Shown here: positions 11,761 to 22,879 of the stretch, one piece after another | Position numbering within the stretch: position 1 is the stretch's first letter | How the letters are laid out: each line of letters begins with the position of its first letter | Origin: Ceratodon purpureus | Lineage: Eukaryota > Streptophyta > Bryopsida > Pseudoditrichales > Ditrichaceae | Reading direction: 5' to 3' | NCBI GenBank assembly: GCA_014871385.1 | Contig: CM026424.1 | Coordinates: 14,660,892 to 14,724,891, forward strand | DNA: 64,000 bases | Notes under the pieces: model-generated | Databases searched by the model: none | Seen by the model: only the letters and a program-made list of their open reading frames with translations | Told to the model about the DNA's origin: nothing | Made by a program: the position numbers and the translations under genes

Positions 11761-12564
11761 ATGGCATATATTAATTCCTTAGAAAAAGAATTGGTATAGG
11801 AATTAGAACGTTTTTTTCCATTATTTTCATCATAAATTCATTTGCGACAATCTTTTATATGGTGATTGGATTTACCACAGTAAAAACAAACTAAAGGTTT
11901 ACGATTGTAAGAAGTCTGATAAGTATTCTTGTTGTTATAAGAGGGTTTGGATGAATTTTCCTGTTTGATAAGTGGAAGGACCACTTTAAAATTTATTTGT
12001 TGGATTGAATTTATTGTTAGGGAATTTATAAGTATTTCTTGAGACGTTTGATTTAGTAGGCCAAGTTTTTCTTTTGATTGCATAAGCAGATGTAGAAGAA
12101 GAAGATGCTTGATCCAAATTTTTCAGCATTGTTTCTTCCTATAGTAAATAAGTAATCAAAACTTAAAAGGTTAGTGTTTCATCCCTAATTGAAATTAGAA
12201 AATTTCTGTAATTTGATGGCATACTTCACATTAATGCCACGACAACATCTTTGTCACTCATGGAACTGTGAGCTACAGATAATTGATCTAGAAGGCTTTT
12301 GAAAGTATGAATATGCTTTATCATATTATCATTGTCCTTCATTTTCAATATAATAAGCTGCTTTTTAAGATACATTTTGGATACCGGATCTTGATATTTA
12401 AATAATCGAGATAACTCATTCCATGCCTCCTTGGAGGTTGTTGATAAAGTTATATGAGAAATTTGGTTGTTTTCTAAACAATTTGTAATAATTGTAAAAG
12501 CATTGGTATCTTTCTGAAACCATTGGTCTTTACTACCAATACTAGCTGCTCGAGCAAGTCTGTG

Positions 12565-12800
12565 AAGAGTGGTGGCTTAGTGGGTAATACCTCTATGGGA
12601 GAGCCAAGAGGTTCAAGGATTAATTTCCTTGATCCTCGCCCTTGACTTGGCTTAGAGTAGGTAGGTGGCTACATCGTTTAACCTAGCCTAGGTTAGGTGG
12701 CCCCCCGCCGTTGATACGTAGGTGACTAAGCTCGGAAGGTAAGGAGTGGAATTAGTAATGGATATCATTTTTACTACTAGTATGACTTTGACATTGAACC
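12565..12800 (+). mobile_element. tRNA-derived SINE-like insertion in copia gag
   Basis: An A-box-like GTGGCTTAGTGG at 12573-12584 is followed after about 25 bp by a B-box-like GGTTCAAGGAT at 12610-12620. This is the internal RNA polymerase III promoter layout of tRNA genes and SINEs. The rest does not fold as a tRNA acceptor or anticodon arm, so a SINE head is likelier than a tRNA gene. The unit lies inside the gag frame. Ends and target duplication could not be fixed; coordinates are approximate. Confidence 0.45.
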
Positions 12801-13106
12801 AAGGCCTCAATTAAATAATTTGTATTAAAATTGTTCTAAATTAAGAGTATCTAACCAACACGTAGCATCAACAAAATTCTCTTGAAACTTTGTTGAAACG
12901 GAATTGTTTTTTCTTGTAGTGAGAGCATTTATGATTGCAATACGATATCTAGTTCGCCTTTGGGTTGGAATAGTATTGAGATGGATGACATCCCAAGAAT
13001 ATTTAGAGTGACATGAAACTAAAGTCAACTAAAAGTACTTTTGTCGTCTTTCCTAATTCCACCAACATCCACTTCTGGTGGACATACGTTCCGGATTTGA
13101 AAAATA

Positions 13107-13139
13107 CATGGCTAATAAATGATAGCAGTATTAGCCATG
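13107..13139. repeat. Small perfect inverted repeat
   Basis: CATGGCTAAT at 13107-13116 and ATTAGCCATG at 13130-13139 form a 10-bp perfect hairpin with a 13-base loop at the edge of the gag remnant. Confidence 0.6.
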
Positions 13140-13260
13140 GTAGCGGAAATAAGTTGATGTACTTTAAACACATATTTTGCTTGTGAAAGTGATAGTTTTT
13201 CATCCAATTAACTATTTTTGCACTTGCTGAAGTCTCAAATGCACTCATTTTGGAATCTAA

Positions 13261-13949
13261 TTGAAGATATTTTTTTTGGAAAAACATTGGTTTTTGTCCT
13301 TGTTGAAATTTACAGCGTGCACCAGGAATGGCAGGAATATTTTATATCTCTCATAATATAAATTAGAATTCCTTTTATTTTTCTAAATGAAATTTTAAAG
13401 AAAAAAAATTCTTTCATAAATCCAGTAAAATCACAACATTTTAGTATCTTTCAACTGCAATTTTTCCATCCTCTTCACATCACAATCTGTTACTTGCAAG
13501 GAGCAGTGCTGAATTTTCACAGTCCGCACCTCTACTTCGTATCTCCACAAGTACATTCTTGTTAGTGGACAGGTTTTCTCATGGTTTAGAGTTTATGTAA
13601 AATCTCCACTGCTTCATTGATAATGAAAAGGAATTGCACTTCCTCAAGCGTCGGACTAGATGGATTAACCCCCAAATTCTCTGCGAAAGAAGGTGTGAGT
13701 ACAATAGAATTGAGTAAAGTTACGGTATTTACAGAACTTCTTTCTGGATCGAATCACCCTAGTGATGTATAAACGATCACCTGCATGCGGACAGTTTATG
13801 TGCCAAGAGCTTTGGCCTTGATACTGTGGCTCCCTAGATATCGATCTACTTGGGCGAAATTGCTACCTCTGACAACCTGAAGCTTCGGCACCGAGATGTG
13901 GTGCTACTTGCTGAACTGGGGATGTGACTTACTGTCGGCTACTCCGACA
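13261..13949. other. Spacer between copia remnant and MAD2 3' end
   Basis: AT-rich sequence where the copia 5' LTR would be expected, then the 3' flank of MAD2. No clear LTR terminus, primer-binding site or ORF was seen. Confidence 0.35.
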
Positions 13950-15482
13950 CTAGAATTCTTCTGTGAACTTGTAAGATACCATGGCCTCAACTTTGTGTAC
14001 CTGCACAAAATGCACATTACGAAAAATGAGAGCTGTTTTAAGAGTAGCGTAGATGTTTTTTGTTCTCAAGATGTGAGCCTCTCGTGGCGGTGAGAGCCAT
14101 TTCAGTGTTGAGAATTGCGGTTAAAGAAAGAAAAGTATTTCACATCCAAGTCAAGACTGGATTGAGTCATTGACTGAGGAGAAGAAGCAAGAAGAGACAT
14201 GGGACTCAGATGAGCTTTGCGTACCGCGGTATCGACCGTTCTCAATTTCACATTTTGAGGGTTGTGAATCAGCTGGGCGTCACTCTCCCCCCAGTTTGCA
14301 GGCACCTGCAGGTCATGCGTAAAATTTTAGGAGTTAGTGATGGAACCACACAGCAGAACCACGCAATACCGAACAGAGGAGATGTTTTTGTTCTACGTCA
14401 CATCGTAACTTAAATGATTACAGCATGAATAAGTGGGAAAATGAAAAGGGCTTGAGAAAAACGAAACACAAACTCTCCAGGCATCCACAGAAAGCAAGTA
14501 AGTGCAAGATTCGCAGAACCAAGAATCATAGATAGTGATCAGAAAAGTATGAACTCATCACAGCTTGAATCAATTGATCGTACCTCAGATTCCACGGACG
14601 TGTATGCAAGCAAATCAAAAGTGCAAGCATCCTCGATGTTGGGAAGAAACGTCACACTGGATACAATCTGCCGAATGATGCCCTGAATCTCTGTCCTGAT
14701 ATCCTTGTCACTCTTTTCTCTGGCAACCCTGTTTCATCACCAATTCGCCAAGAAATGATGAATACGAATACTGTATGAAAATCCAAACTCACAGAATTCC
14801 ACCAGAAACAAGGTCCAGCTACCATACCCCTTCTCCAAAACCTCCTGATCGCTCTCGATGATGAAGTTCCAGCGCTCAAGAACCTCCTTCGTAGCGATGC
14901 TAGCAATCACCATGACCACTCTCTGAATGTTCCCAGTCTCCAACCAAGTAGCAATCTGCTTCGTGTTCGTATCAATAAACCCCTTCACCTGCTCCTGCTG
15001 ACACACCAGAAGCGACATCCCATACTTCTTCACCATGGTGAAATCATCTGCAGGGTAGATACCCCTCTGGTACAAAATACTATTCACTGCAAGGCAAATC
15101 ACATCGTCAGAACCTCAAACCCATATCCTCCCACACTTCAATCACTACTCTCCCAAAATGCCACCAAATCCACACACTCCACATGGAGCCCAACTCCAAT
15201 CCAGAAACCCTAATTTCATCCCAAAGAAAAACGCCATCCCCACAACACTCCCATCCACAAAACTACCAAAACCACAAACCACACATCAATCCCTCCCTTC
15301 AACACAGATCCTGACACTCCCCAAAAACCTCCAAACACCCCAAAACCCAAAATTCTCTTCTGAAACGAAAAACCCTCCTAAAACCCTATCTGGGCAGAGT
15401 TACCTGAATAGTTGAGAAACTCGCTGACGATGGCAGCGGAGCCTTTGAGAGTGATCACATCGCGAGTGACATTGGAGGCCAT
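13950..15482 (-). CDS. MAD2: MAD2 spindle-assembly checkpoint protein
   Basis: Five exons: 15404-15482, 14828-15086, 14584-14728, 14225-14305 and 13950-14000. All junctions are GT-AG and in frame, giving 204 residues (plant MAD2 is about 209). Seen: N-terminus MASNVTRDVITLKGSAAIVS, then NSILYQRGIYP, VLERWNFIIESD, EIQGIIRQIVSSVTFLP, and the last exon VHKVEAMVSYKFTEEF, matching the MAD2 HORMA domain from end to end. The final 51-nt exon supplies the safety-belt tail. An unspliced read through exon 4 would give a wrong C-terminus ending near 14102. Known: MAD2 sits at unattached kinetochores, binds MAD1 and CDC20 and inhibits the anaphase-promoting complex. The start ATG at 15482 aligns with the family start. 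No key block is missing. Confidence 0.95.
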
Positions 15483-17119
15483 GGCAACAATGCACCCACT
15501 TCCACTGCTCCCAAAACTCCAACAAGTGCCAAAATTCACAGTCTCAAGACTCAACAAAAGCACAGGATTTCAGATGTGGGTCGATGTGAAAGCAAGCGAA
15601 AACTGAAGCTCTGGGACAAGAGAATAATCTGCGGATCTGAGGATTGTGGATCAGAGCAATGCTGTGCCAGTGCCTGGGATGGATCTCGCCAAGTGAAGCT
15701 TTGAATTTGTGCTCGGCCAGGAGCCGTTGGGGGCGACGGAGAATCGGGCCTCGTCCGACGGAAACTTTGATTATCGTCCTTTTGGGGGACGGAGGTTGGA
15801 CGTCCTTTGGACGATGTTGGATGAATAATTTGTCTGAATAAATTTTATTAAACCGGGTGTAATGAAGCGGGATTTGCTTCTTCTCATTTGAAACCCTAAT
15901 TTTGTAAATGTTCTCCACTTCTCTTGTTCTTTTTCCTCTTTTCTCTCATATCACACGAAAGTTAAATGAGTTTTCACTTCGTATGTAAAGTAACTCCACT
16001 TTGATATGGCAAAATTTTAGAGACTAGACAAAATGACCAACATCTATTATGTTGGCTTTGATACAAGATTTTCATATAACTTTGCAAAGTTTTCATTCCA
16101 CTTATAATTGGGCTACATTCCTTAAAACAATCTACATCATTTTAGCTAATTTATAATTCATTATATTTTTACAATTTAAACTAAAATATATTCTTACAAG
16201 TCATGACTATTATACTATATACATTTCAGATGTGGGCTCTTCCAATGCCTTCACATAAATTATCAAAGAGCCAGCTTTGTTGATATTGCAACATGGTACA
16301 TCAATCTGTTCAATTTTTGTCAGCTGTCCAGTAACGAGGCAAGGGAACAATAAAAAGCAAGGATATCCAACACACTGACTAGTGCTCGAGAATCCTGAAG
16401 AAGGTGTATATATCTGTACCAATCCACATAGTAACTTACATATAAAATTTCATGTAAAATAGTCATGTATAAAAATTTACAGTATTCTGAACAAGCACTT
16501 CTCTTTACATATCTGTTTCGTGCACTACTGTGATGTTTCACAAAACGATGGTCCGACAACCCAGTCCGACGTAATCTGGAATATCAGAAACTCTTCTTCC
16601 GATCCTTGAAGCCAGTTGAGATCCCAAGCAACTCAGCTCAACTCTCTTGACTTTGATCTGTCTGTGTTAACACGACTTAGCTGCGGTGTGCTTCATATGC
16701 AGCTCACTCACTACAACAGTAATAGAAATTTGAACCCAAACTAAAACTAGGAATTACATAATAAAATAACTTCCTCTAGATATGGAGATGGATACTTTTG
16801 TGCTTAGGGGTTAAAACTGTGGTGGCTGATGTTGTTGAATTTGTACACAGCCTGGAGCAGTGCTTCAGTCCGATCTGCTCTTAGGCGTGAGAGTTACCTA
16901 CACAAACAAAGACAATTCATCAGCAAACTCTCAAACAGTTGCTGTAAGGGTCGCCCCTGACCAGTTTCCCTGTTTAATGCACCTCCATGGTTGAGAAAAT
17001 CTGTCCAACTTATGATAATTCCGGCAAAATCCAAAGAAGGTCCGGAGCATCCTAACAGAGTTGGAACATCCAGCACTTAGAAGCAAGTATACATGTGAGT
17101 ACAAAACCTAGAGAGCGTC
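15483..17119. other. Promoter of MAD2 and 3' flank of cystatin gene
   Basis: Upstream of MAD2 to about 15900 the sequence is GC-richer, as expected for a 5' UTR and promoter. 15950-16800 is AT-rich with no credible ORF. 16800-17119 probably holds the 3' UTR of the cystatin gene. No other gene seen. Confidence 0.45.
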
Positions 17120-17643
17120 TTACGCACCCAACTTGACGCTATCATCGACAGCCGGATCGTAGTGTGATGGCGCAGATGGCAGGAACGATTCAAGTTCCTT
17201 GTAACCCTCCCATGGCTTCACCCACACCTTCGCATCGTATTGCTTGGCGACCCCATCTACCAGAACCTCAACGGTGAGATAATACATTGTTCCTTGCACC
17301 ACTTGCTCTTTGGCCGACACGACTTTCGAAAACGAAATATCGGCAATCTGGTTCTGAGCATCACCACAAGTCGTCAAAAAACCTAGTGTTCAGGTCTTTA
17401 CGAGCAAACCCTTAAATACACTCCAATATGAAAATTGCAGTCCCTCATCGCACAATTGAAGTTTCGGTTGTGGAAGGATACCTGGCGAGCCTTGTACTGG
17501 TCCACAGCGAAATTCGCCAACTCGTCAATCTCCACACTGTTGGCAAAGTTGGAAACGTCCCTCAGCCCGCCGACTGTGGCTTGTGCTCCAGTTAATAAGC
17601 ACGCCATCGCCAAGAGCACAGCAAAGTTGCGAATCATCGCCAT
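17120..17643 (-). CDS. Secreted phytocystatin (cysteine protease inhibitor)
   Basis: Two exons, 17482-17643 and 17120-17353, joined GCCAG|GTATCC to CTCAG|AACCAG in phase 0, giving 131 residues. Start is the ATG at 17643. A hydrophobic signal peptide (MAMIRNFAVLLAMACLLTG) is followed by the conserved glycine pair (VGGLRDV), the plant-specific helix ELANFAVDQYKAR (consensus LARFAV), the papain-binding loop QVVQG (QxVxG) and the second-hairpin Pro-Trp in VWVKPWEGY. All functional elements of a single-domain type I phytocystatin are present. Known: these proteins block C1A cysteine proteases by wedging the loop and PW hairpin into the active cleft. Inferred: secretion or vacuolar route from the signal peptide; roles in senescence or defence are possible but not shown. 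Confidence 0.93.
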
Positions 17644-18377
17644 CTTCTTCCACAAGCGCTGCTGCTAAAGTTTCTGAACCCTTGTGAAAGAACTGCAAAC
17701 ACCACTTGCACTCCGCAATCTCTCCAAAGATATTCTGCTTAACAATTCCGTGTGCAGGAGTCGATTGTAACCTGACAACTACTGTGTATAATATCGAGCC
17801 CAATTTGGGGAAGTGCAAGACTAGCGAAAGGGTCACAGACTCACAATACTGAGAGGAAAGTTGGAGGCTTGGGACAAGGGCAACAAATGGAAAGACAGAG
17901 CACGCCCCACGTGGGGTGGGTCAGATATGCCACGTAACGATATACTATTCACCTTTCGTTCATATCAACACAGAAAATTGACATAAATGACTAGGCCACA
18001 GTATAGATGAAGAATATAAGTGGCTGTTAGAATATGAAGAAAAAGGAGACGAGTCTTTACATCTGTGATTGCGTTCACGTCAAGAGGTTGTGTTAGAATA
18101 CAAGTTCTCCTCTTCTTTGATAAGCGTTAAACACTCAAATACGGTATACATAACTAGAAATGTAAAGAAGTTCAAAGAATATCTGTACATGAAATCGGGT
18201 CCATGAAATCATGTCCATCTCTGGTTGATTCTGGGAAATGAATATACATATTACATACTATGGTGCCAAACTACCATGTGAAGATGCTGAAGAAAAAATT
18301 ATACACGTATTAGTCTGTTTCAAGGATATCATATGCATAAGTGGGTGTGGACAACTGTGAAATGTGTTGTACCGAAG
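17644..18377. other. Cystatin promoter and 3' flank of RING gene A
   Basis: No ORF of note outside the shadow of the cystatin exon. 17644-17900 is the likely 5' UTR and promoter of the cystatin gene; the remainder is AT-rich flank. Confidence 0.4.
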
Positions 18378-21300
18378 TCAAAAAAACAGTTTGTGGGGAA
18401 CTGCAATGGGCTTCTCTATGCTGGTTTTGCACATGGGGCATGATTTTGTCCTCTTCCATTCTTGTGTGGCACAGTCAACACACGCACTCGCATGCCCGCA
18501 TGGATCAAGGCAAGCCCGCTTACGCTTCAAGGAAAACCCTGTCATACACAGGGCACACTCATTGTTGGGCAGCCTCTCCAAACTCTCCTTGTGCTTGGCT
18601 TCAACCTGGCTCAACTTGACCTCAACCTGTGACAACATCCAAATAACAAGTGAGATAAAATACGTGTTTCAGAAAGTATCAATCAGTGTGTGATGTGTTC
18701 AATCCACAAACGCATATGAAATCGATCGTATCTGATGCACCATGAAAAATACAAGCAAATCATCATTCAGAACAGATGTTTAAAAGACGTATTCACCTCC
18801 TTGAAAGCACCACCAGCATTTTGAAGCACCCTCTGGAGTATGTCCTCAGACGATAAAGTCATATCTTTAATTACACAAGCTTTCTTCACACTTGCCACCA
18901 CTTTTGCCTTCTGATAAAGGGCATCAAAAACCACATCATCCTCCTCTTTGCGACAGGCTTCAAGGAACTGTTCCCACCATAGCACATTGTTAGCGGTCCA
19001 GATTACAAGGTAAGGTATTGCATGAAGGAAGATGACTCTCTATGTTTTGCTTAACAAATAAGATGTGTTCAACAATCCGCAATCGGCATACAAATTTTTC
19101 AGGATGACGAATACTAGATACAAAGAAGCTTCCATTACCGTCACAAGTGTTTCGTGCTGCTTTTGCTTCATTTCATCATACTGACGCACGTGGTTCTCCC
19201 TGATTTTCTCTATGCGCTGAAGAACTAAGCAATGATGTGAAATTTCCTTTTTTATAGCTTCCAATGATTGTAACTCAGGAGACATGGCAGTAGTCAAGGC
19301 AGAAGCTAAAATATTACTGCAAAATATAACAAGACTAGTCGTTAAAGAGTTCACAAGTCAAGGGCCGTGAAAATGTACACAGACCTGGCTAAGCAACCGC
19401 ATTTTGTAGTGCTACGTATGATTTGGGTCTCGAAAATACACATAGAAAGACAAATGACAATGAAGAGCAATACATAAGAACCCTTTATCAATCTGACTGC
19501 GGTTCTCCTAAAAACTATAAACGGCTCAATACAAATAAATCAAGGTTACAGATGCAATATTTCTCACATGAATCTCTTGCAGCGTTCTCACCATTTATTT
19601 GGATTAAAGCCGACGCTCAGCTTCTGAGCCAAGATCAAACGGTCGAAGAATTCCTTTGCAGTCCCGTGGCGGGAGAATGGAAAATCGAATCCCAAGGACT
19701 TAGTCAACGTAGGTGAAGTACGCCGATGTATATCAATTTCCTTATCTTTCCAAGTTCCAGCTTTCTCAACCTGCATGTACAACGCACCAAATCAAGCTTC
19801 TAAAGAAGAGTCTAATGGAGGATTTTTTTTTTTTTTTGCAGAAAGCTTCATTGAAAACGCTGAGTTCAGCATGAAGTCGTCAAATAGCCATCAGTCGTGC
19901 TTCGGAATAATCCACATAGCATGTGAGTACCGAGCTGCCCTTGAGAAATTTGTTAAATTCATCCAATACACAGTAACTGAGGAAATTACTTACATGTAGA
20001 TGAGTATAATTGAGAGCACTATTAGCCATGTCTGTAGAGACATATGTAACCCTGTCTGCGTTGGAAGAATCCTCAAGTAGCTTCGCTTGCTCATCGATTG
20101 TTTGCATGTAAGAGTCTTCCACAGCGCCAGTAACCTGCTTCAGCATGTGAATAACAGCAAAAGAATTGTTTCCAAGAGGAAGAGTTGTTTACAACGAGGG
20201 TCTACTAAGGAAAATTAAATTAATGAGTGCTAATGCACAACATATTATGAACATATTTGACGTGTTGACTAACCAAATTTCTCGGTTGAGGGAACAATAG
20301 CTTACATGCTGAGATATGTCGTGATAATGATCAGCAACCTTGTTTAAGCAGTCCAGTAAGTCATTCTCTGAAACAGTAGACGCATGCTTGCTGAATAAAC
20401 TTAAAAACCTGCAGCAAGAACAAACTCTTTTATAATAGTAGGGAAGAAAGTACCACATAATTCAGTCAACGTGTCCACTATATCATTCCTCCATGGGCCA
20501 TCTGATGAAAGCATTAAGAACGGCATTTCATGTGATTAAAAGCTGGCATTCCCCTCTAACATGATAGTCCTGTTCAAAACGCATAAAATTAAGCACCAAT
20601 TATCATATCCTCGATATTTCATAACATTCGCGACTACAGAATAGCTTTAATCTTGACACATATGTAGACCGTGTTATGGAATCTGCACCTGCTCTCCCAT
20701 CTTCTGTCTCTGTCGTTTGTAAGGAGCTTCTTCAAGACAGAAACGATTCTTGAGCCATTAAATGGTGACTGGGCCTGTCCACGTGAAAGTAACAACTTCA
20801 AACGTGTTCAGTTTTTCGGAGTTCATTAGACGCAAAGTCCATCATCTGAATCGTAATAAGTTAATTTAGCGAACAATTGTAGACGAATAACTTCAATTGG
20901 AGCTTAGTATCTTAAAACACACGCTAAGCCATGTAAAGTGAGAAGCAATGTTGTAAGCATGATCACCTTACGAGTCTCCAACCATTCAAGAACGACTTCC
21001 AAAAAGACAGCCGAGTACGAACTGATATCTAGGATATCCAACATCGCTCCTAATATCTGCTTTTTCACAAATGAGACAGAAAATTGCAAAAACCTAGAGC
21101 TAAATGTAAGTCCAGTATAATCCTAGCTTTTAACGTCTCGAAAAAACGAAAAGCGTTAGCCCAAATCCTTCGTTACATCCTCGAAGTCGCATTGCAGTAG
21201 ATTCCAAACTAAGTTGCAGAACAGACTTAAATCCATTTAGAGAAAATACCAGGTCAGCTACATCCCAAGTCAAAGCTGTGACTGGAACTGTTGGACGATT

Positions 21301-22879
21301 TAAAGCGGATCGAATGTCTCTCACAAAGTAATTCTCTGTTATCACCACTCCTGCCGTGGCGACATTTGTCAGAAACCTTTTCACCTGCAGTATTTCGGAT
21401 TTGGGCAAAGCATTTTGTCCAAATGAGTCCAAGCTTAAATCCATTTAGAGAAATTCTCCAAGAAAACCGCAAAAACATCATAAAGTAATAAACTTGCCTG
21501 TGGCACGTCAGACAGATATTGGGGGTAAAATCTTAATAGGAGCTTCGGGATGATCTGCTTCTCCTCTAGCCATTTTAGAGATAATAGGGTCTTATTTCTG
21601 CAATACAAGAAAGAGAAAGGGAAGGTTAGATGTTTGAATATTTCCTGTTTTCATCAAGTGTAGACAATAGTTCATAAAACGGTTTAGGCAGTGCATACCC
21701 ATTAGTTGGTAGGAGGTTCATAGCTTCTATAGCTGCTCCTATTAGTTTGCGAGTAGTATGATAAATTCGTGCGTCCAAGAGTCGTTCCCACACCCTTTCT
21801 AGTAGCCTGCCGAGCGAGGCTCCCGTAGAATCTAGTTCTGGACTAGCAAAATAGGAATGGCCCCAACATGTGATAGTATGCAGGTGGTTGACAACAATTG
21901 AGAAGGCTTCGTGATATGCAAAATTATTTTTAGGAACAGTTTCAACAACTACGGCATCCAGATGCTGGAACAGATTAGAACACGCATTCATGCATTGATC
22001 CTTGAACTTGGATCTAAAGTTTGTCTCCATATGCAGAATGCCTTCTCGCCACATGTCGCTACCAGACTTGAACTTCACCAGTCGACAGAGAGGACGTAGG
22101 AGAAATGACAGTATTTGCAGCGTAAGCTGTTTAGGGGAACAGAGCATCCTTAAAATATACTCATATCCACTTCCTGATGTCGTTTTGGCGAGGAGCCAAC
22201 TTAGATAGACAATGACTGCATCTGTCTCGAGAGGAGTCTTACAGCATTCACAAGCCTCCTCAGTAATTACTCCTTTACAGGAGCAGAAGTAATGAGCTCG
22301 ATCTATCACCGAACCTTCGTCACTTCTCCTTTCCACCATAATTCCTGGAATTTGCAGTACCGACTCCAATCTCGAAGGTAGAACTTGAACGCCTCTCATG
22401 TGCTTGCCTTTGCGCAATTTATAATACTTCCTCTCCGAATCCAAGGCAATAGATAAGGCTTCCGATAGCTTTAAAATGTTGGGCTTACACAAAGTGGCTT
22501 GAGATGAGAGAAAGGAGAATGCTGCTACCACAAATTCTACAAATTCGCACAGGACCTCCAGAACGTACATGTTATGTTCTTCACTTGAAGCAGGCGTAGA
22601 TTCACCATCTATGGTTCTTTGGATGGCACCAGGCAGGAAGCCACATAAACTGTCCAATTTGGAAACCTCCTCCCTGCTAGCCAAATGCGTCACTCTTACC
22701 AGAATATCCTTAAATACTTTTAGCTGCATCACGGAGGGCGAGATAGCAACATTACATTCTGAAGCATAATCCTCCATCCATCTCAAATCTTCGCAGTTCT
22801 GTAAATCACCGCCATCAGCTACTTCGTTCTTGACAACCGCACCTACAGCTTGTCCATCGAGTGAGGTCGGAGTGGTCAT
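18378..22879 (-). CDS. RING-finger (C3HC4) protein A, large uncharacterised N-terminal region
   Basis: Eleven exons: 21699-22879, 21498-21597, 21250-21384, 20967-21056, 20689-20774, 20306-20408, 19994-20134, 19592-19770, 19139-19316, 18797-18967 and 18378-18626. Phases are continuous throughout and give 870 residues. The last exon encodes a C-terminal RING: ECALCMTGF, CLDPCGHASACVDC, SCPMCK, ending IAVPHKLFF. Such RINGs recruit E2 enzymes, so an E3 ubiquitin ligase role is likely but inferred. The N-terminal 600 residues are predominantly helical by composition and hold a cysteine cluster (ACECCKTPLETDAV); I recognise no domain there. The junction after exon 2 uses CAG|GCAAGT, a GC-AG intron. 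It lies in tandem with paralogue B, 2.2 kb away in the same orientation, with matching intron positions. Start is the ATG at 22879. Confidence 0.85.

Larger units (their letters stand above)
11838..13250 (-). pseudogene. copia gag remnant with CCHC zinc knuckle
   Basis: 11838-12083 ends in CFYCGKSNHHIKDC, a CX2CX4HX4C zinc knuckle. 12300-12480 translates to KEAWNELSRLFKYQDP and LKKQLIILKMKDNDN, the copia gag core. Near 13250 a start-like MSAFETSASAKIV followed by NYHFHKQNM resembles the gag N-terminus. The middle is interrupted by a SINE-like insertion and other extra sequence between about 12565 and 13150. Confidence 0.8.
6280..13260 (-). mobile_element. Degenerate Ty1/copia LTR retrotransposon with nested insertions
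   Basis: Seen on the minus strand in canonical copia order: gag start near 13250, gag core about 12200-12560, zinc knuckle 11838-12083, protease near 11515-11725, integrase 10440-11444, remnants of reverse transcriptase at 8660-8790 and 7198-7417, RNase H 6300-6925. All are split among frames by stops and frameshifts. Gag-protease-integrase-RT-RNaseH order is diagnostic of copia, not gypsy. Three later insertions interrupt it, listed separately. The reverse transcriptase core with its YVDD motif was not found; 8790-9880 is AT-rich sequence of unknown origin. No LTR pair or primer-binding site could be recognised, so the outer borders are approximate. The element cannot be autonomous. Confidence 0.88.

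Noticed and set aside
12573-12620. tRNA gene
   Set aside because: A and B boxes are present but no acceptor stem or anticodon arm can be formed; reported as SINE-like instead.
21498-22879. SIT4-associated (SAPS) domain in RING protein A
   Set aside because: A short WLEEKQIIPKLL segment resembles it superficially, but the similarity does not extend far enough to call.
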